DNA from: Salipiger profundus
Lineage (GTDB): Bacteria > Pseudomonadota > Alphaproteobacteria > Rhodobacterales > Rhodobacteraceae
Length of the DNA: 64,000 nucleotides
Assembly (NCBI RefSeq): GCF_001969385.1
Contig: NZ_CP014797.1
Span: 124,001-188,000 of the forward strand
Direction: 5' to 3'
In this document: piece by piece, positions 17,358-25,518 of the stretch
How positions within the stretch are numbered: the stretch's first letter is position 1
How the letters are laid out: every line of letters begins with the position of its first letter
Program-made: the position numbers and the translations under genes
The notes under the pieces: model-generated
Seen by the model: the letters and a program-made list of their open reading frames with translations, nothing else
Database searches by the model: none
What the model was told of the DNA's origin: nothing

Positions 17358-19109
17358 GTGACGCTTCACGGCCATGTCAGGGAAATCGAGCAGGCCCTCG
17401 AGGGCCGGGCCACCGGGCGCGATGCGCAGGTGACGGACTCGTGGCGCCGGTGTGTCGAGCTCTACAAGATGGACCCTGCGCGCGCCGATCCCGCCCACAT
17501 CGTGACCGAGCCGGAACTGCGCCAGCACCGCAAGCAGGCCGAGTGGATGATCTCGGCGGCGCGCTCGGGGTTGCAGAACCTCTTTCGGCAGGTCGCCGGT
17601 CAGAACTACGTGCTTCTGCTCGCCAACGCCGAGGGGGTCTGCGTCGACTTCTTCGGTGACCCGTCGTTCGAGTCCGAGCTGCGGCAGTCCGGGCTCTACC
17701 TCGGAGCCGACTGGTCCGAGGAACTGGCGGGCACCTGCGGCGTCGGCGCGTGTCTGGTCTCGGGCGAGCCGATCACCATCCACCAGGACGACCATTTCGG
17801 CAACGCCCACACCGGACTGTCATGCACCGCCGCGCCGATCTACGACAGCCTCGGTCACCTTGCCGCCGTGCTCGACATCTCGCTGCTGCGCAGCCCCTCG
17901 CCGAAGCGCAGCCAGAACCTCGCGATGAGCCTTGTCACCACGTCGGCCCGGCGGGTCGAGATGGCCAACCTGATGGCCGAGAGCCGCAGGGAATGGGTGC
18001 TGCGGCTGTCGTCCTCGCCCGAATTCCTCGACGTCGACCCCGAGGCCGCGGTCTCGCTTGACGGCGCGGGGCGGGTCATCGGCTTCACCCGCGCCGCGCA
18101 GCGCCTGCTGGGGGGCGATGTCCCGCTGCTCGGCACCCCGGTCGACGAGCTCCTGCACATGTCGGTGGACGATCTTCCCGACCTCATGCGCGACCGCCCG
18201 ACCGAGGATCGGCTCGTGCACCTGCGGGATGGCGGCGCGCTCTTCGGTCACGCGATCTCGCCGCAGGCGCCGCGCACCCGCCCGAGTGCCCCCGCGCTGC
18301 AGGCCCGTTCCAGCGCGGTGCAGGGGCTCGCCGGGCCCGACCCGGCGATGTCGCAGCTTCTGGCGCGCGCCGAGAAGCTCGCGCCGACCGGGGTGCCGCT
18401 GCTGATCTCGGGCGAGATGGGCACCGGCAAGACCCGCCTTGCGCGGGCGATCCACCTGGCGGGCAAGGCCGAGGCGCTGTTGCAGATCGACTGCGCCGCG
18501 CTCGGCGTGGAGGATCTGCGCGCACGGCTTGGCGGCTGCGCGGCGTCGGGCACGCTGCTGCTGCGGCGGATCGAGGACCTGCCCGAGGACAGCCGCAGGG
18601 TTCTGGTGGCCGAGCTCGACGCGCGCCGCCAGCTGCGGGTGATCGCCACGACGACGGCGGACCTGTCGGCGGCGGTGGGGCAGGGGGCCTTTCCGGCGAC
18701 GCTCTATCACCGGGTCTCGGGGGCGCAGCTTGCGCTGCCGCCGCTGCGCCAGCGACAGGACCTCGGCTGGATGATCGAACGGATGCTGCGGCGGCGTGCG
18801 CCCGAGGGCGTGCGGCTCACGCCCTCGGCGCGGGTCGAGCTGCTGGGGCGGTTCTGGACCGGCAACCTGCGCGAGCTCGAACAGGTGCTCGACGTCGCCG
18901 TCGCGCTTGCCGAGGGTGACGTGATCGACGCACCCGACCTGCCGCCCGCCCCCGACGCCCCGAAAGCGGACGCGGCGCCCGAAGAGAGCCTCGAGCAGGT
19001 GCTGGAATCGTGCCACTGGAACATGGCGCTTGCCGCGCGGCGGCTCGGGGTGAATCGCTCGACGGTCCTGCGGCGGATGCGCAAGGCCGGGTTGCGCGCC
19101 CCCGGCTGA
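17358..19109 (+). CDS. AcoR-like transcriptional regulator with degenerate AAA+ domain
   Basis: The 583-residue protein is built like AcoR/DhaR regulators. It has an N-terminal SWRRC region, a GAF-type sensor (AEGVCVDFFGD to GLSCTAAPIYDSLGHLAAVLDIS), a short PAS-like part, an NtrC-type AAA+ domain and a Fis-type HTH (NMALAARRLGVNRSTVLRRMRKAGL). Walker A is GEMGTGKT (about 351-358). The GAFTGA loop that contacts sigma-54 is missing, and the Walker B region reads GTLLLRRIEDL instead of GTLFLDEI. It therefore probably does not drive sigma-54 polymerase and may regulate sigma-70 promoters. I chose the GTG at 17358, after GGGAGAGAGGATC, over the GTG at 17328. It lies upstream of an FMO and a butanediol-type dehydrogenase, its likely targets. 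Confidence 0.87.
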   Translation: MTLHGHVREIEQALEGRATGRDAQVTDSWRRCVELYKMDPARADPAHIVTEPELRQHRKQAEWMISAARSGLQNLFRQVAGQNYVLLLANAEGVCVDFFGDPSFESELRQSGLYLGADWSEELAGTCGVGACLVSGEPITIHQDDHFGNAHTGLSCTAAPIYDSLGHLAAVLDISLLRSPSPKRSQNLAMSLVTTSARRVEMANLMAESRREWVLRLSSSPEFLDVDPEAAVSLDGAGRVIGFTRAAQRLLGGDVPLLGTPVDELLHMSVDDLPDLMRDRPTEDRLVHLRDGGALFGHAISPQAPRTRPSAPALQARSSAVQGLAGPDPAMSQLLARAEKLAPTGVPLLISGEMGTGKTRLARAIHLAGKAEALLQIDCAALGVEDLRARLGGCAASGTLLLRRIEDLPEDSRRVLVAELDARRQLRVIATTTADLSAAVGQGAFPATLYHRVSGAQLALPPLRQRQDLGWMIERMLRRRAPEGVRLTPSARVELLGRFWTGNLRELEQVLDVAVALAEGDVIDAPDLPPAPDAPKADAAPEESLEQVLESCHWNMALAARRLGVNRSTVLRRMRKAGLRAPG

Positions 19110-19130
19110 GCCCGGCTGCAGGCCAGCCGC

Positions 19131-19176
19131 GTTGCGCGGCGTTGCGCGCGCAACATGCCGCGCGGCAGCATGTCCG
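19131..19176. promoter_or_regulatory. candidate operator with GTTGCGC repeats upstream of the FMO gene
   Basis: A perfect 14-bp palindrome GTTGCGCGCGCAAC (19141-19154) directly follows another GTTGCGCG (19131-19138). A near-palindrome follows in which CATGCCGC faces GCGGCAGCATG. This lies 110 bp upstream of the FMO start. It may be the site of the adjacent AcoR-like regulator. GC-rich palindromes arise by chance, so confidence is limited. Confidence 0.35.
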
Positions 19177-19265
19177 AAACGTCTTCGAAGAGGTCCGCGC
19201 GCGTTGCGGGCGCGCCCTCCGGGCCCCGATAGTCGCGGCATCACCGCGATTTTGGAGGAGACGCG

Positions 19266-21065
19266 ATGCTAGACTCAACCGCAACCCTGCAGGTCCAGGA
19301 GGTGCTCGACACCCTGAACGACGCCTTTGCAAGCGGCGACGTGGACCGGATCACCGAGCTTTTCGCGACCGATTGCTACTGGCGCGATCTCGTGGCGATG
19401 ACGTGGAACCTCAAGACCGTCGAGGGCCGTGACGCCGTCGCCGACATGCTGACCAGCCAGATGGGCGAGGTCGCTCCCGGCGGGTTCGCGATCCAGGACG
19501 GCGAGATCCCGGTCGAGGAGGACGGGGTCACCACCGCATGGATCACCTTCGAGACGAAGACCGGCCGCGGCTGGGGCCTGATGCGCCTGCGCGACGGGCG
19601 GATCTGGACGCTGCTCACCAGCCTGCGCGAGCTCAAGGGCTTCGAGGAGACCCGGGGCAAGCGGCGCCCGATGGGCGCCCAGCACGGCGCCGACCGCCAT
19701 CGCACCACCTGGAAGGAGGCGCGCGAGGCGGAGGCGGCAGAGCTCGGATACGAGACCCAGCCCTACGTCGTCGTGGTCGGTGGCGGGCAGGGCGGCATCG
19801 CGCTCGGCGCGCGGCTGCGGCAGCTCGGGGTGCCGGCCATCGTGCTCGACAAGCACGACCGGCCCGGCGACCAGTGGCGCAACCGCTACAAGTCGCTCTG
19901 CCTGCATGACCCGGTGTGGTACGATCACCTGCCCTACATCAAGTTCCCCGACAACTGGCCGGTGTTCGCGCCCAAGGACAAGATCGGCGACTGGCTCGAG
20001 ATGTATACCAAGGTCATGGAGCTGAACTACTGGACCCGCTCAGAGGTGCAGTCCTGTTCCTACGACGAGGCCTCGGGCGAATGGACCGTGCGGGTGAACC
20101 GCGACGGCGAAGAGGTGGTGCTGAAGCCGAAGCAGCTCGTGCTGGCAACCGGCATGTCGGGCAAGCCGAACATGCCGACCTTCCCGGGCATGGAGGACTT
20201 CCGGGGCGAGATCCAGCACAGCTCGCAGCACGCGGGCCCGGATGCGTGGACCGGCAAGAAGGTCGTGGTGATCGGCTCGAACAACTCGGCGCATGACATC
20301 TGCGCGGCGCTCTGGGAACACGAGGCCGACGTGACCATGGTGCAGCGCTCGTCGACGCATATCGTGCGGTCGGACAGTCTCATGGAGATCGGGCTGGGCG
20401 CGCTCTACTCGGAGGAGGCGCTCGAGAACGGCGTGACCACCGAGAAGGCCGACATGATCTTCGCCTCGCTGCCCTACCGGATCATGCACGAGTTCCAGAT
20501 TCCGCTCTACGACCAGATGCGCGAGCGCGATGCCGAGTTCTACGCCGGGTTGGAAAGGGCGGGCTTCCAGCTCGACTGGGGCGATGACGGTTCGGGGCTG
20601 TTCATGAAGTACCTGCGGCGCGGCTCGGGCTACTACATCGACGTCGGTGCGTGCCAGCTCATCATCGACGGCGAGATCAAGCTCGCGCACGGGCAGGTCG
20701 ACCACTTCGAGGAAGACGCCGTGGTGCTGGCCGACGGCACGCGCCTGCCGGCGGACCTCGTGGTGCTGGCGACGGGCTTCGGCTCGATGAACGGCTGGGC
20801 CGCGGACCTCATCAGCCAGGAGGTGGCGGACAAGGTCGGCAAGGTGTGGGGCCTCGGCTCCGAGACCACCAAGGACCCCGGCCCGTGGGAAGGCGAGCAG
20901 CGCAACATGTGGAAGCCGACCCAGCAGGAGAACCTCTGGTTCCACGGTGGCAACCTGCACCAGTCGCGCCACTACTCGCTGTATCTCGCGTTGCAGCTCA
21001 AGGCCCGTCTCGAGGGGCTCGATACCCCGGTCTACGGCCTGCAGGAGGTGCACCACCTGCACTGA
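19266..21065 (+). CDS. flavin-containing monooxygenase fused to an N-terminal NTF2/SnoaL-like domain
   Basis: The 599-residue protein joins an NTF2/SnoaL-like domain (about residues 8-125, VLDTLNDAFASGDVDRITELFATDCYWRD) to an FMO domain. The FAD motif GGGQGG is near residue 177. The FMO-type motif F-R-G-x-x-x-H-S-S-Q-H lies before the NADP motif VVVIGSNNSAHDI (about 335-347), and ATGF closes the domain. The Trp of the Baeyer-Villiger signature is absent, so it groups with FMO or YUCCA-like enzymes that hydroxylate or oxidise small nucleophiles. The next gene, 68 bp on, is a medium-chain dehydrogenase, suggesting successive oxidation steps. The start ATG follows TTGGAGGAG. The substrate is unknown. 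Confidence 0.9.
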   Translation: MLDSTATLQVQEVLDTLNDAFASGDVDRITELFATDCYWRDLVAMTWNLKTVEGRDAVADMLTSQMGEVAPGGFAIQDGEIPVEEDGVTTAWITFETKTGRGWGLMRLRDGRIWTLLTSLRELKGFEETRGKRRPMGAQHGADRHRTTWKEAREAEAAELGYETQPYVVVVGGGQGGIALGARLRQLGVPAIVLDKHDRPGDQWRNRYKSLCLHDPVWYDHLPYIKFPDNWPVFAPKDKIGDWLEMYTKVMELNYWTRSEVQSCSYDEASGEWTVRVNRDGEEVVLKPKQLVLATGMSGKPNMPTFPGMEDFRGEIQHSSQHAGPDAWTGKKVVVIGSNNSAHDICAALWEHEADVTMVQRSSTHIVRSDSLMEIGLGALYSEEALENGVTTEKADMIFASLPYRIMHEFQIPLYDQMRERDAEFYAGLERAGFQLDWGDDGSGLFMKYLRRGSGYYIDVGACQLIIDGEIKLAHGQVDHFEEDAVVLADGTRLPADLVVLATGFGSMNGWAADLISQEVADKVGKVWGLGSETTKDPGPWEGEQRNMWKPTQQENLWFHGGNLHQSRHYSLYLALQLKARLEGLDTPVYGLQEVHHLH

Positions 21066-21133
21066 CCGACCCCGCCCGGTCCCGTCGTGGGGCCGGGCCC
21101 TTTTCCCCGATAATCAAAGACCTGGAGGATACC

Positions 21134-22189
21134 GTGAAAGCAGCACGCTGGCATGGCGCAAAAGACATCCGCGTCGAGGACATCGACGCCCCCACCCCCG
21201 GCGCAGGAGAGATCAGGATCAAGGTGGCCTGGACCGGCATCTGCGGCAGCGACCTGCACGAGTATCTTGCGGGGCCGATCTTCGTGCCGGTGGGCGACGC
21301 CCACCCGCTGAGCCACGACAAGGCGCCGATCACCATGGGGCACGAATTCAGCGGTGTCGTCACCGAGCTGGGCGAGGGCGTGACCGACCTGGCCGTGGGT
21401 GACCGAGTCGCGATCGAGCCGATCTTTTCCTGCGACGACTGTGCCGCCTGCCGGGCGGGGCTCTACAACCTCTGCGACAAGCTCGGTTTCGTCGGCCTCT
21501 CGGGCGGCCACGGGGGCTTTGCCGCCTACTCGGTGGTTCCGGCGCGGATGGCGCACAAGATCCCCGACGAGCTGTCGATCGACCAGGGGGCGCTCGTCGA
21601 GCCTGCCGCCGTCGCCGTTCACGCGGTGCGGATCAGCCAGATCAACGTCGGCGACAAGGCCGCGGTCTTCGGGGCCGGCCCCATCGGGCTTCTGGTGGTC
21701 GAGGCGCTGAGGGCGGCCGGAGCCTCCGAGATCCACGTGGTCGAGCCCTCCGAGACCCGCCGCGCCAAGGCGCTGGATCTCGGCGCGACCAGCGCCATCG
21801 ACCCCGGCGACACGGACCCGGTGCAGGCGATCCTCGCGGCCACCGGCATCGGCGTCGACGTGGCCTTCGAAGTGACCGGCGTCGCGCCGGTGCTGCCGCA
21901 GGCCATCGATTCCACCCGCTACGAGGGGCAGACCCTCGTCGTGTCGATCTGGGAAGGCGAGGCCTCGTTCCAACCCAACACGGTCGTGCTGCGCGAGCGC
22001 CAGATCAAGGGGACCATCGCCTATCGCCACATCTACCCGGCGGTCATGGAACTGATGCGTCAGGGTTACTTCGCCGCCGAGAAGCTGGTGACCAAGCGCA
22101 TCGCGCTCGACGACATCGTGGCCGAGGGATTCGAGACGCTGGTGGCCGAGAAATCGCAGATAAAGATCCTGGTCGAGGCGCCGGACTGA
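21134..22189 (+). CDS. zinc-dependent 2,3-butanediol dehydrogenase-like alcohol dehydrogenase
   Basis: The 351-residue medium-chain dehydrogenase carries the catalytic zinc set (Cys in GICGSDLHEY, HE in MGHEFSG, Glu in LVEPAAV) and a four-cysteine structural zinc site (CDDCAACRAGLYNLC). The cofactor motif is GAGPIG. The insertion GPIFVPVGDAHPLSHDKAPITMGHE is typical of (R,R)-butanediol dehydrogenases. The start is GTG after CTGGAGG; the frame is open further upstream but overlaps the FMO gene. It is co-directional with the NTF2/FMO gene and the AcoR-like regulator, a class often found with acetoin/butanediol genes. The actual diol or secondary alcohol is inferred only. Confidence 0.9.
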   Translation: MKAARWHGAKDIRVEDIDAPTPGAGEIRIKVAWTGICGSDLHEYLAGPIFVPVGDAHPLSHDKAPITMGHEFSGVVTELGEGVTDLAVGDRVAIEPIFSCDDCAACRAGLYNLCDKLGFVGLSGGHGGFAAYSVVPARMAHKIPDELSIDQGALVEPAAVAVHAVRISQINVGDKAAVFGAGPIGLLVVEALRAAGASEIHVVEPSETRRAKALDLGATSAIDPGDTDPVQAILAATGIGVDVAFEVTGVAPVLPQAIDSTRYEGQTLVVSIWEGEASFQPNTVVLRERQIKGTIAYRHIYPAVMELMRQGYFAAEKLVTKRIALDDIVAEGFETLVAEKSQIKILVEAPD

Positions 22190-22207
22190 CCGGCTGTTTC
22201 GAACCGG

Positions 22208-22227
22208 CGGGCGCCGCGCGGCGCCCG
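22208..22227 (+). terminator. strong terminator after the butanediol-type dehydrogenase
   Basis: CGGGCGCC (22208-22215) pairs perfectly with GGCGCCCG (22220-22227) around GCGC and is followed by TCTTTTCC, 19 bp after the stop codon. Confidence 0.85.
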
Positions 22228-22303
22228 TCTTTTCCGGCGCTGAAGGGCGCCAGGCGGATGCGGCTCGATCACGAAATGTCGGGAGGGGAGGAGCGCGGCG
22301 ACC

Positions 22304-22361
22304 CTCAGGGAGGAGGAGAGAGGGCCGCCGCTGATTTCCGAGGCTCAGGGAGGAGGAGAGA
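22304..22361. repeat. two 18-bp direct repeats CTCAGGGAGGAGGAGAGA
   Basis: Identical copies lie at 22304-22321 and 22344-22361, exactly 40 bp apart. A related purine-rich tract GGGAGGGGAGGAG precedes them at 22281. They lie in the long spacer between the dehydrogenase terminator and the Zur-controlled CobW gene. The function is unknown; the unit looks like repeated Shine-Dalgarno sequence without a following gene. Confidence 0.6.
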
Positions 22362-22591
22362 ACCTCAGAAACCGTGAGGCACCTTTCGGCGCCGTTGTTG
22401 ACTATCTACGTCTCGCCGCGGTGCAGAACAAGACGCACCTCTGCAAGTCCGCTCTGTCGTATGTGCATGGCGGGCAAGGTTCCGCCGCCGGGCGCAGGGT
22501 CAGCTGCACGCCGCCATCCCGGAGCCGCCTTCGCAGGGGCCTGCGGCTCTGCTGGAAACGGGCTTGCGCCGGCTCGATGGGTCTTCTAATT
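22362..22591. other. spacer upstream of the Zur box, no gene recognised
   Basis: About 230 bp follow the direct repeats. Short open frames exist on both strands, but none has a ribosome site plus a protein-like composition. A small hairpin with CCTCA and TGAGG arms is present at 22363-22379. No RNA family is recognised. Confidence 0.45.
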
Positions 22592-22604
22592 GTTATGATA
22601 TAAC
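22592..22604. promoter_or_regulatory. Zur box (zinc uptake regulator operator)
   Basis: GTTATGATATAAC is a perfect 13-bp palindrome with an ATATAAC core, inside the AT-rich TTGTTATGATATAACGT. It closely matches the alphaproteobacterial Zur pattern with GTTATA-N-TATAAC arms. It sits 28 bp upstream of the CobW-type start, where bound Zur-Zn would block the promoter. Confidence 0.75.
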
Positions 22605-22632
22605 GTAACACTAAAGATCCATGGAGAACGCC

Positions 22633-23853
22633 ATGCCACGCCAAGATGCGCGCCTTCCCGTGACCGTGCTTTCGGGGTTCCTCGGCGCGGGGAAAACGAC
22701 GCTGCTGAACGCCGTCCTCGCCAATCGCGAGGGCCGGCGCGTCGCGGTCATCGTCAACGACATGTCCGAGGTGAACATCGACGCCGACCTCGTGCGGGAC
22801 GGCGGTGCCGGCCTTAGCCAGACCGAGGAGACGCTCGTCGAACTGACCAACGGCTGCATCTGCTGCACCCTGCGCGACGACCTGCTGCAGGAGGTGGGCC
22901 GGCTCGCCGAGGAGGGCCGCTTCGACTACCTGCTGATCGAATCGACGGGCGTGTCCGAGCCGCTGCCCGTGGCCGCCACCTTCGAGTTCCGCGACGAGAC
23001 CGGCGCAAGCCTTGCCGACGTGGCGCGGCTCGACACGATGGTGACGGTGGTCGACACGGTGAACCTGCTCGAGGATTACGCCAGCCACGAGTTCATCCGC
23101 GACCGGGGCGAGAGCCTCGGCGACGGCGACGACCGCACGCTGGTCGACCTGCTGGTCGATCAGATCGAGTTCGCCGACGTGGTGGTGCTCAACAAGTGCA
23201 GCGACGCCGGCCCCGACAAGCTGACTGCCGCGCGGCTCATCGTGACCTCGCTCAATCCCGACGCGCAGATCGTCGAGACCGACTACGGACAGGTGCCGCA
23301 CGACCGTATCTTCGACACGCGGCTCTTCGATTTCGAACGCGCGCACACCCATCCGCTCTGGGCCAAGGAGCTCTACGGTTTCGCCGACCACATCCCGGAG
23401 ACCGAGGAATACGGGGTGTCGTCCTTCGTCTACCGGGCGCGGCGTCCGTTCGATCCGCAGAAGATCCACGACGTGCTCAACGGTCCGCTGCCCGGCGTGA
23501 TCCGGGCCAAGGGCCACTTCTGGATCGCCACCCGTCCCGACTGGCTCGCCGAGTTCTCGATGGCGGGCGCCATGAGCAGCATCTCGCCGCTGGGAAACTG
23601 GTGGGCCACGGTGCCGCCCGAGCGGCGGCCGGACCATCCGCAGGCGGTCGCCTACCTCGAGAAACACTGGCAGGAGCCTTTCGGCGACCGGCGGCAGGAG
23701 CTGGTCTTCATCGGTGCGGGCATGGACCGCGCGGCGATCACCGCACGGCTGGACGCGGCCCTGCTCGACGGTGCCGAGGCCTTTGCGCCGCATCTCTGGG
23801 CGGGGCTTCCAGACCCGTTCCCGGCGTGGCGCCGCGCCGCTGCCGGGGCCTGA
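22633..23853 (+). CDS. CobW/COG0523-family GTPase, zinc metallochaperone subgroup
   Basis: This is a 406-residue G3E GTPase. It has the P-loop GFLGAGKTT (15-23), the metal-binding CxCC motif as CICC (75-78), Walker [12 protein letters not shown] and guanine specificity NKCSD, and a C-terminal CobW_C domain ([20 protein letters not shown]). Members with upstream Zur boxes deliver zinc to client proteins during zinc starvation. The perfect palindrome at 22592-22604 fits this. I chose the ATG at 22633, preceded by GGAGAACGCC; an ATG four codons earlier at 22621 is also possible. It is probably co-transcribed with the DUF6525 gene, which begins 2 bp after its stop. Confidence 0.92.
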   Translation: MPRQDARLPVTVLSGFLGAGKTTLLNAVLANREGRRVAVIVNDMSEVNIDADLVRDGGAGLSQTEETLVELTNGCICCTLRDDLLQEVGRLAEEGRFDYLLIESTGVSEPLPVAATFEFRDETGASLADVARLDTMVTVVDTVNLLEDYASHEFIRDRGESLGDGDDRTLVDLLVDQIEFADVVVLNKCSDAGPDKLTAARLIVTSLNPDAQIVETDYGQVPHDRIFDTRLFDFERAHTHPLWAKELYGFADHIPETEEYGVSSFVYRARRPFDPQKIHDVLNGPLPGVIRAKGHFWIATRPDWLAEFSMAGAMSSISPLGNWWATVPPERRPDHPQAVAYLEKHWQEPFGDRRQELVFIGAGMDRAAITARLDAALLDGAEAFAPHLWAGLPDPFPAWRRAAAGA

Positions 23854-23855
23854 CC

Positions 23856-24173
23856 GTGCGGCCGGGGGCGAACGGGGCAAGCCGACTGCCGCGCCGGCGG
23901 CGCGCGGTGGCGCCGATGGCGGCCTACGACCGGCTGCCGCCCGACCTGCGCCGCTGGCTGGCGCAGGCGGCGCTGCCGTGGTCGGCGGCCTCGGCGCTCC
24001 GGCTCTGGCGCCGGGCGCTGCGTGACGCCGACGGGGACCGCGAGGAGGCGGCGCAAAGGCTCTCCGAGGTCGAACGCGCCTGCCTGCGTCGCGACACCCG
24101 CCGGGTCTGGGGGCTGTCGCATCCCGATGCGCACCCCGAAGCGGCGCAGGGCACGGTCACGGGTCCGGTCTGA
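23856..24173 (+). CDS. DUF6525 family small protein
   Basis: The 105-residue protein has the pattern I associate with DUF6525 in Rhodobacterales: a basic lead-in LPRRRRAVAPMAAYDRLPPDLRRWLAQAALPW, then SAASALRLWRRALRDADGDREEAAQRLSEVER. The function is unknown. The likely start is GTG at 23856, 2 bp after the CobW stop; an internal ATG at 23916 would lose the basic lead-in. It converges with, and overlaps by 17 bp, the sulfatase gene. Translational coupling to the Zur-controlled gene suggests it is made in zinc shortage. Confidence 0.7.
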   Translation: MRPGANGASRLPRRRRAVAPMAAYDRLPPDLRRWLAQAALPWSAASALRLWRRALRDADGDREEAAQRLSEVERACLRRDTRRVWGLSHPDAHPEAAQGTVTGPV

Positions 24174-25518
24174 AATCCCAGCGGTCGGGCAGTTCCAGCC
24201 CCTCGCTCAGGTGGTCCCGAAGCGCCAGCACCGAGGCCCCGTCCCGCAACAGCCAGGGGTCCTGGGTGCGGCGCTGCCACGCCTCGACCCGCGCGCGCAT
24301 GTCGCGCAGCCGCCCGGCCATCTCCGGGCGGCCGGCAAGATCATGGGCCTCCTGCGGATCGTCCCAGAGGTCGAAGAGCTCTTCGGCGGGGCGGTGGATG
24401 CGGTGCAGCATGTCCTCGGGCGCGGCACGGCGCATCGCCTCGAAGGACAGCGAGCCGTAGATGTCGGTCGAGATCGGAAACGGCAGCTGCCAGGCGACGT
24501 TGCGGTGATACTTGTAACGCCGGTCGCGCAGGAAGCGCGTCGGCCAGTAGTTCGTGACCTCGTGGAAGGTGTGCGAACCGTAGACCGCGTCCCAGCCCTC
24601 GGGCGTATCGGCCTCTGCGGCAAGCGGCAGCAGGCTGCGGCCCTCGCGCGGGTGGCCGTCGTCGGGGGCGGGGGCGTTGGCCCAGTCGAGCAGGGTGGGC
24701 AGCACATCGACGAAGCTCACCATCGCGTCCGAGCGCTGCGGCCCGGCACCGGGGCGGCGCAGGATCAGCGGCAGGTGCACGCCCGCGTCGTAGAGCGTGG
24801 TCTTGGAGTGCAGGAACGGCGCGCCGTTGTCGGACAGGAACACCACGAGCGTGTCGTCCTCGAGCCCGCGCCGCGCGAGCAGGTCGAGTACCAGCCCCAC
24901 GCCGCGATCCATCCGCGCGATGGCATGGTGGTAGGCGGCAAGCTCGGCGCGCACCTCGGGCAGGTCGTCGAGGAACGGCGGAATGCTGACCGCCCCGGGG
25001 TCGAACAGCGGATCGGGTCCCTCCGGGTCGCCGAACCCCGCGCGCGAGGCATCGCGGTGCGGGTCGATGAACCCGAGCGTGAGGAAGAACGGCGTCTCGC
25101 CCGCGTCGTCGAGAAACGCCTCGGCACGGGTGGCCATCCAGTCCACGTCGCGGCCCCAGCTCTCGTCGCGCCAGCGCCACGGGTAGGTCGTGTCGGGGCC
25201 GACGTGGACCTTGCCGATGATGCCGGTGGCGTAGCCCGCCGCGTTCAGCAGCGCCGGCGCGGTCTGCACGCTGTCGAAGGTCAGGAAGTGGTGGCGGGCG
25301 TGGTTCAGCCCGTATTGCCCCGACTGGTGGGTGTGCAGCCCGGTGTAGACGGTGCTGCGGCTGCCCGAGCAGGAGGCGGTCGAGGCAAAGGCGTTCTCGA
25401 AGAGCGTGCCCCCGGCGGCGAGGCGGTCGACGTTGGGCGTGCGGGCCGTGGGGTCGCCGTAGCAGCCCGCCATCCGCCCGAGGTCGTCGGCGATCATCAG
25501 GACGATGTTGCGGCTCAT
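24157..25518 (-). CDS. cytoplasmic sulfatase (N-sulfoglucosamine sulfohydrolase-like)
   Basis: This 453-residue type I sulfatase has the metal-site start IVLMIADDLGRMAGCYGD, the formylglycine motif at Cys50 (C-S-G-S-R, with Gly where most have Pro), GKVHVGP, FIDPHRD, and FLSDNGAPFLHSKTTLYDAG. The pattern ASCSGSRS...GLHTHQSGQYG resembles heparan N-sulfatase-like (SGSH) relatives. There is no signal peptide, so the enzyme acts on an imported substrate. It is the last gene of a nine-gene sugar operon and overlaps the kinase gene as ATGA. A separate formylglycine-generating enzyme must exist elsewhere, since none is visible here. The substrate is inferred to be an N- or O-sulfated sugar. Confidence 0.88.
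   Translation of the reverse strand: MSRNIVLMIADDLGRMAGCYGDPTARTPNVDRLAAGGTLFENAFASTASCSGSRSTVYTGLHTHQSGQYGLNHARHHFLTFDSVQTAPALLNAAGYATGIIGKVHVGPDTTYPWRWRDESWGRDVDWMATRAEAFLDDAGETPFFLTLGFIDPHRDASRAGFGDPEGPDPLFDPGAVSIPPFLDDLPEVRAELAAYHHAIARMDRGVGLVLDLLARRGLEDDTLVVFLSDNGAPFLHSKTTLYDAGVHLPLILRRPGAGPQRSDAMVSFVDVLPTLLDWANAPAPDDGHPREGRSLLPLAAEADTPEGWDAVYGSHTFHEVTNYWPTRFLRDRRYKYHRNVAWQLPFPISTDIYGSLSFEAMRRAAPEDMLHRIHRPAEELFDLWDDPQEAHDLAGRPEMAGRLRDMRARVEAWQRRTQDPWLLRDGASVLALRDHLSEGLELPDRWDFRPDP

Noticed and set aside
19110..19265. A sigma-54 (-24/-12) promoter ahead of the FMO gene
   Set aside because: I looked because the upstream regulator is AcoR-like, but no convincing TGGCAC-N5-TTGC is present, and the regulator lacks the GAFTGA loop.
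22421..22603. Small plus-strand open frame ahead of the CobW gene
   Set aside because: It has no ribosome site, ends inside the Zur box and shows no protein-like pattern.
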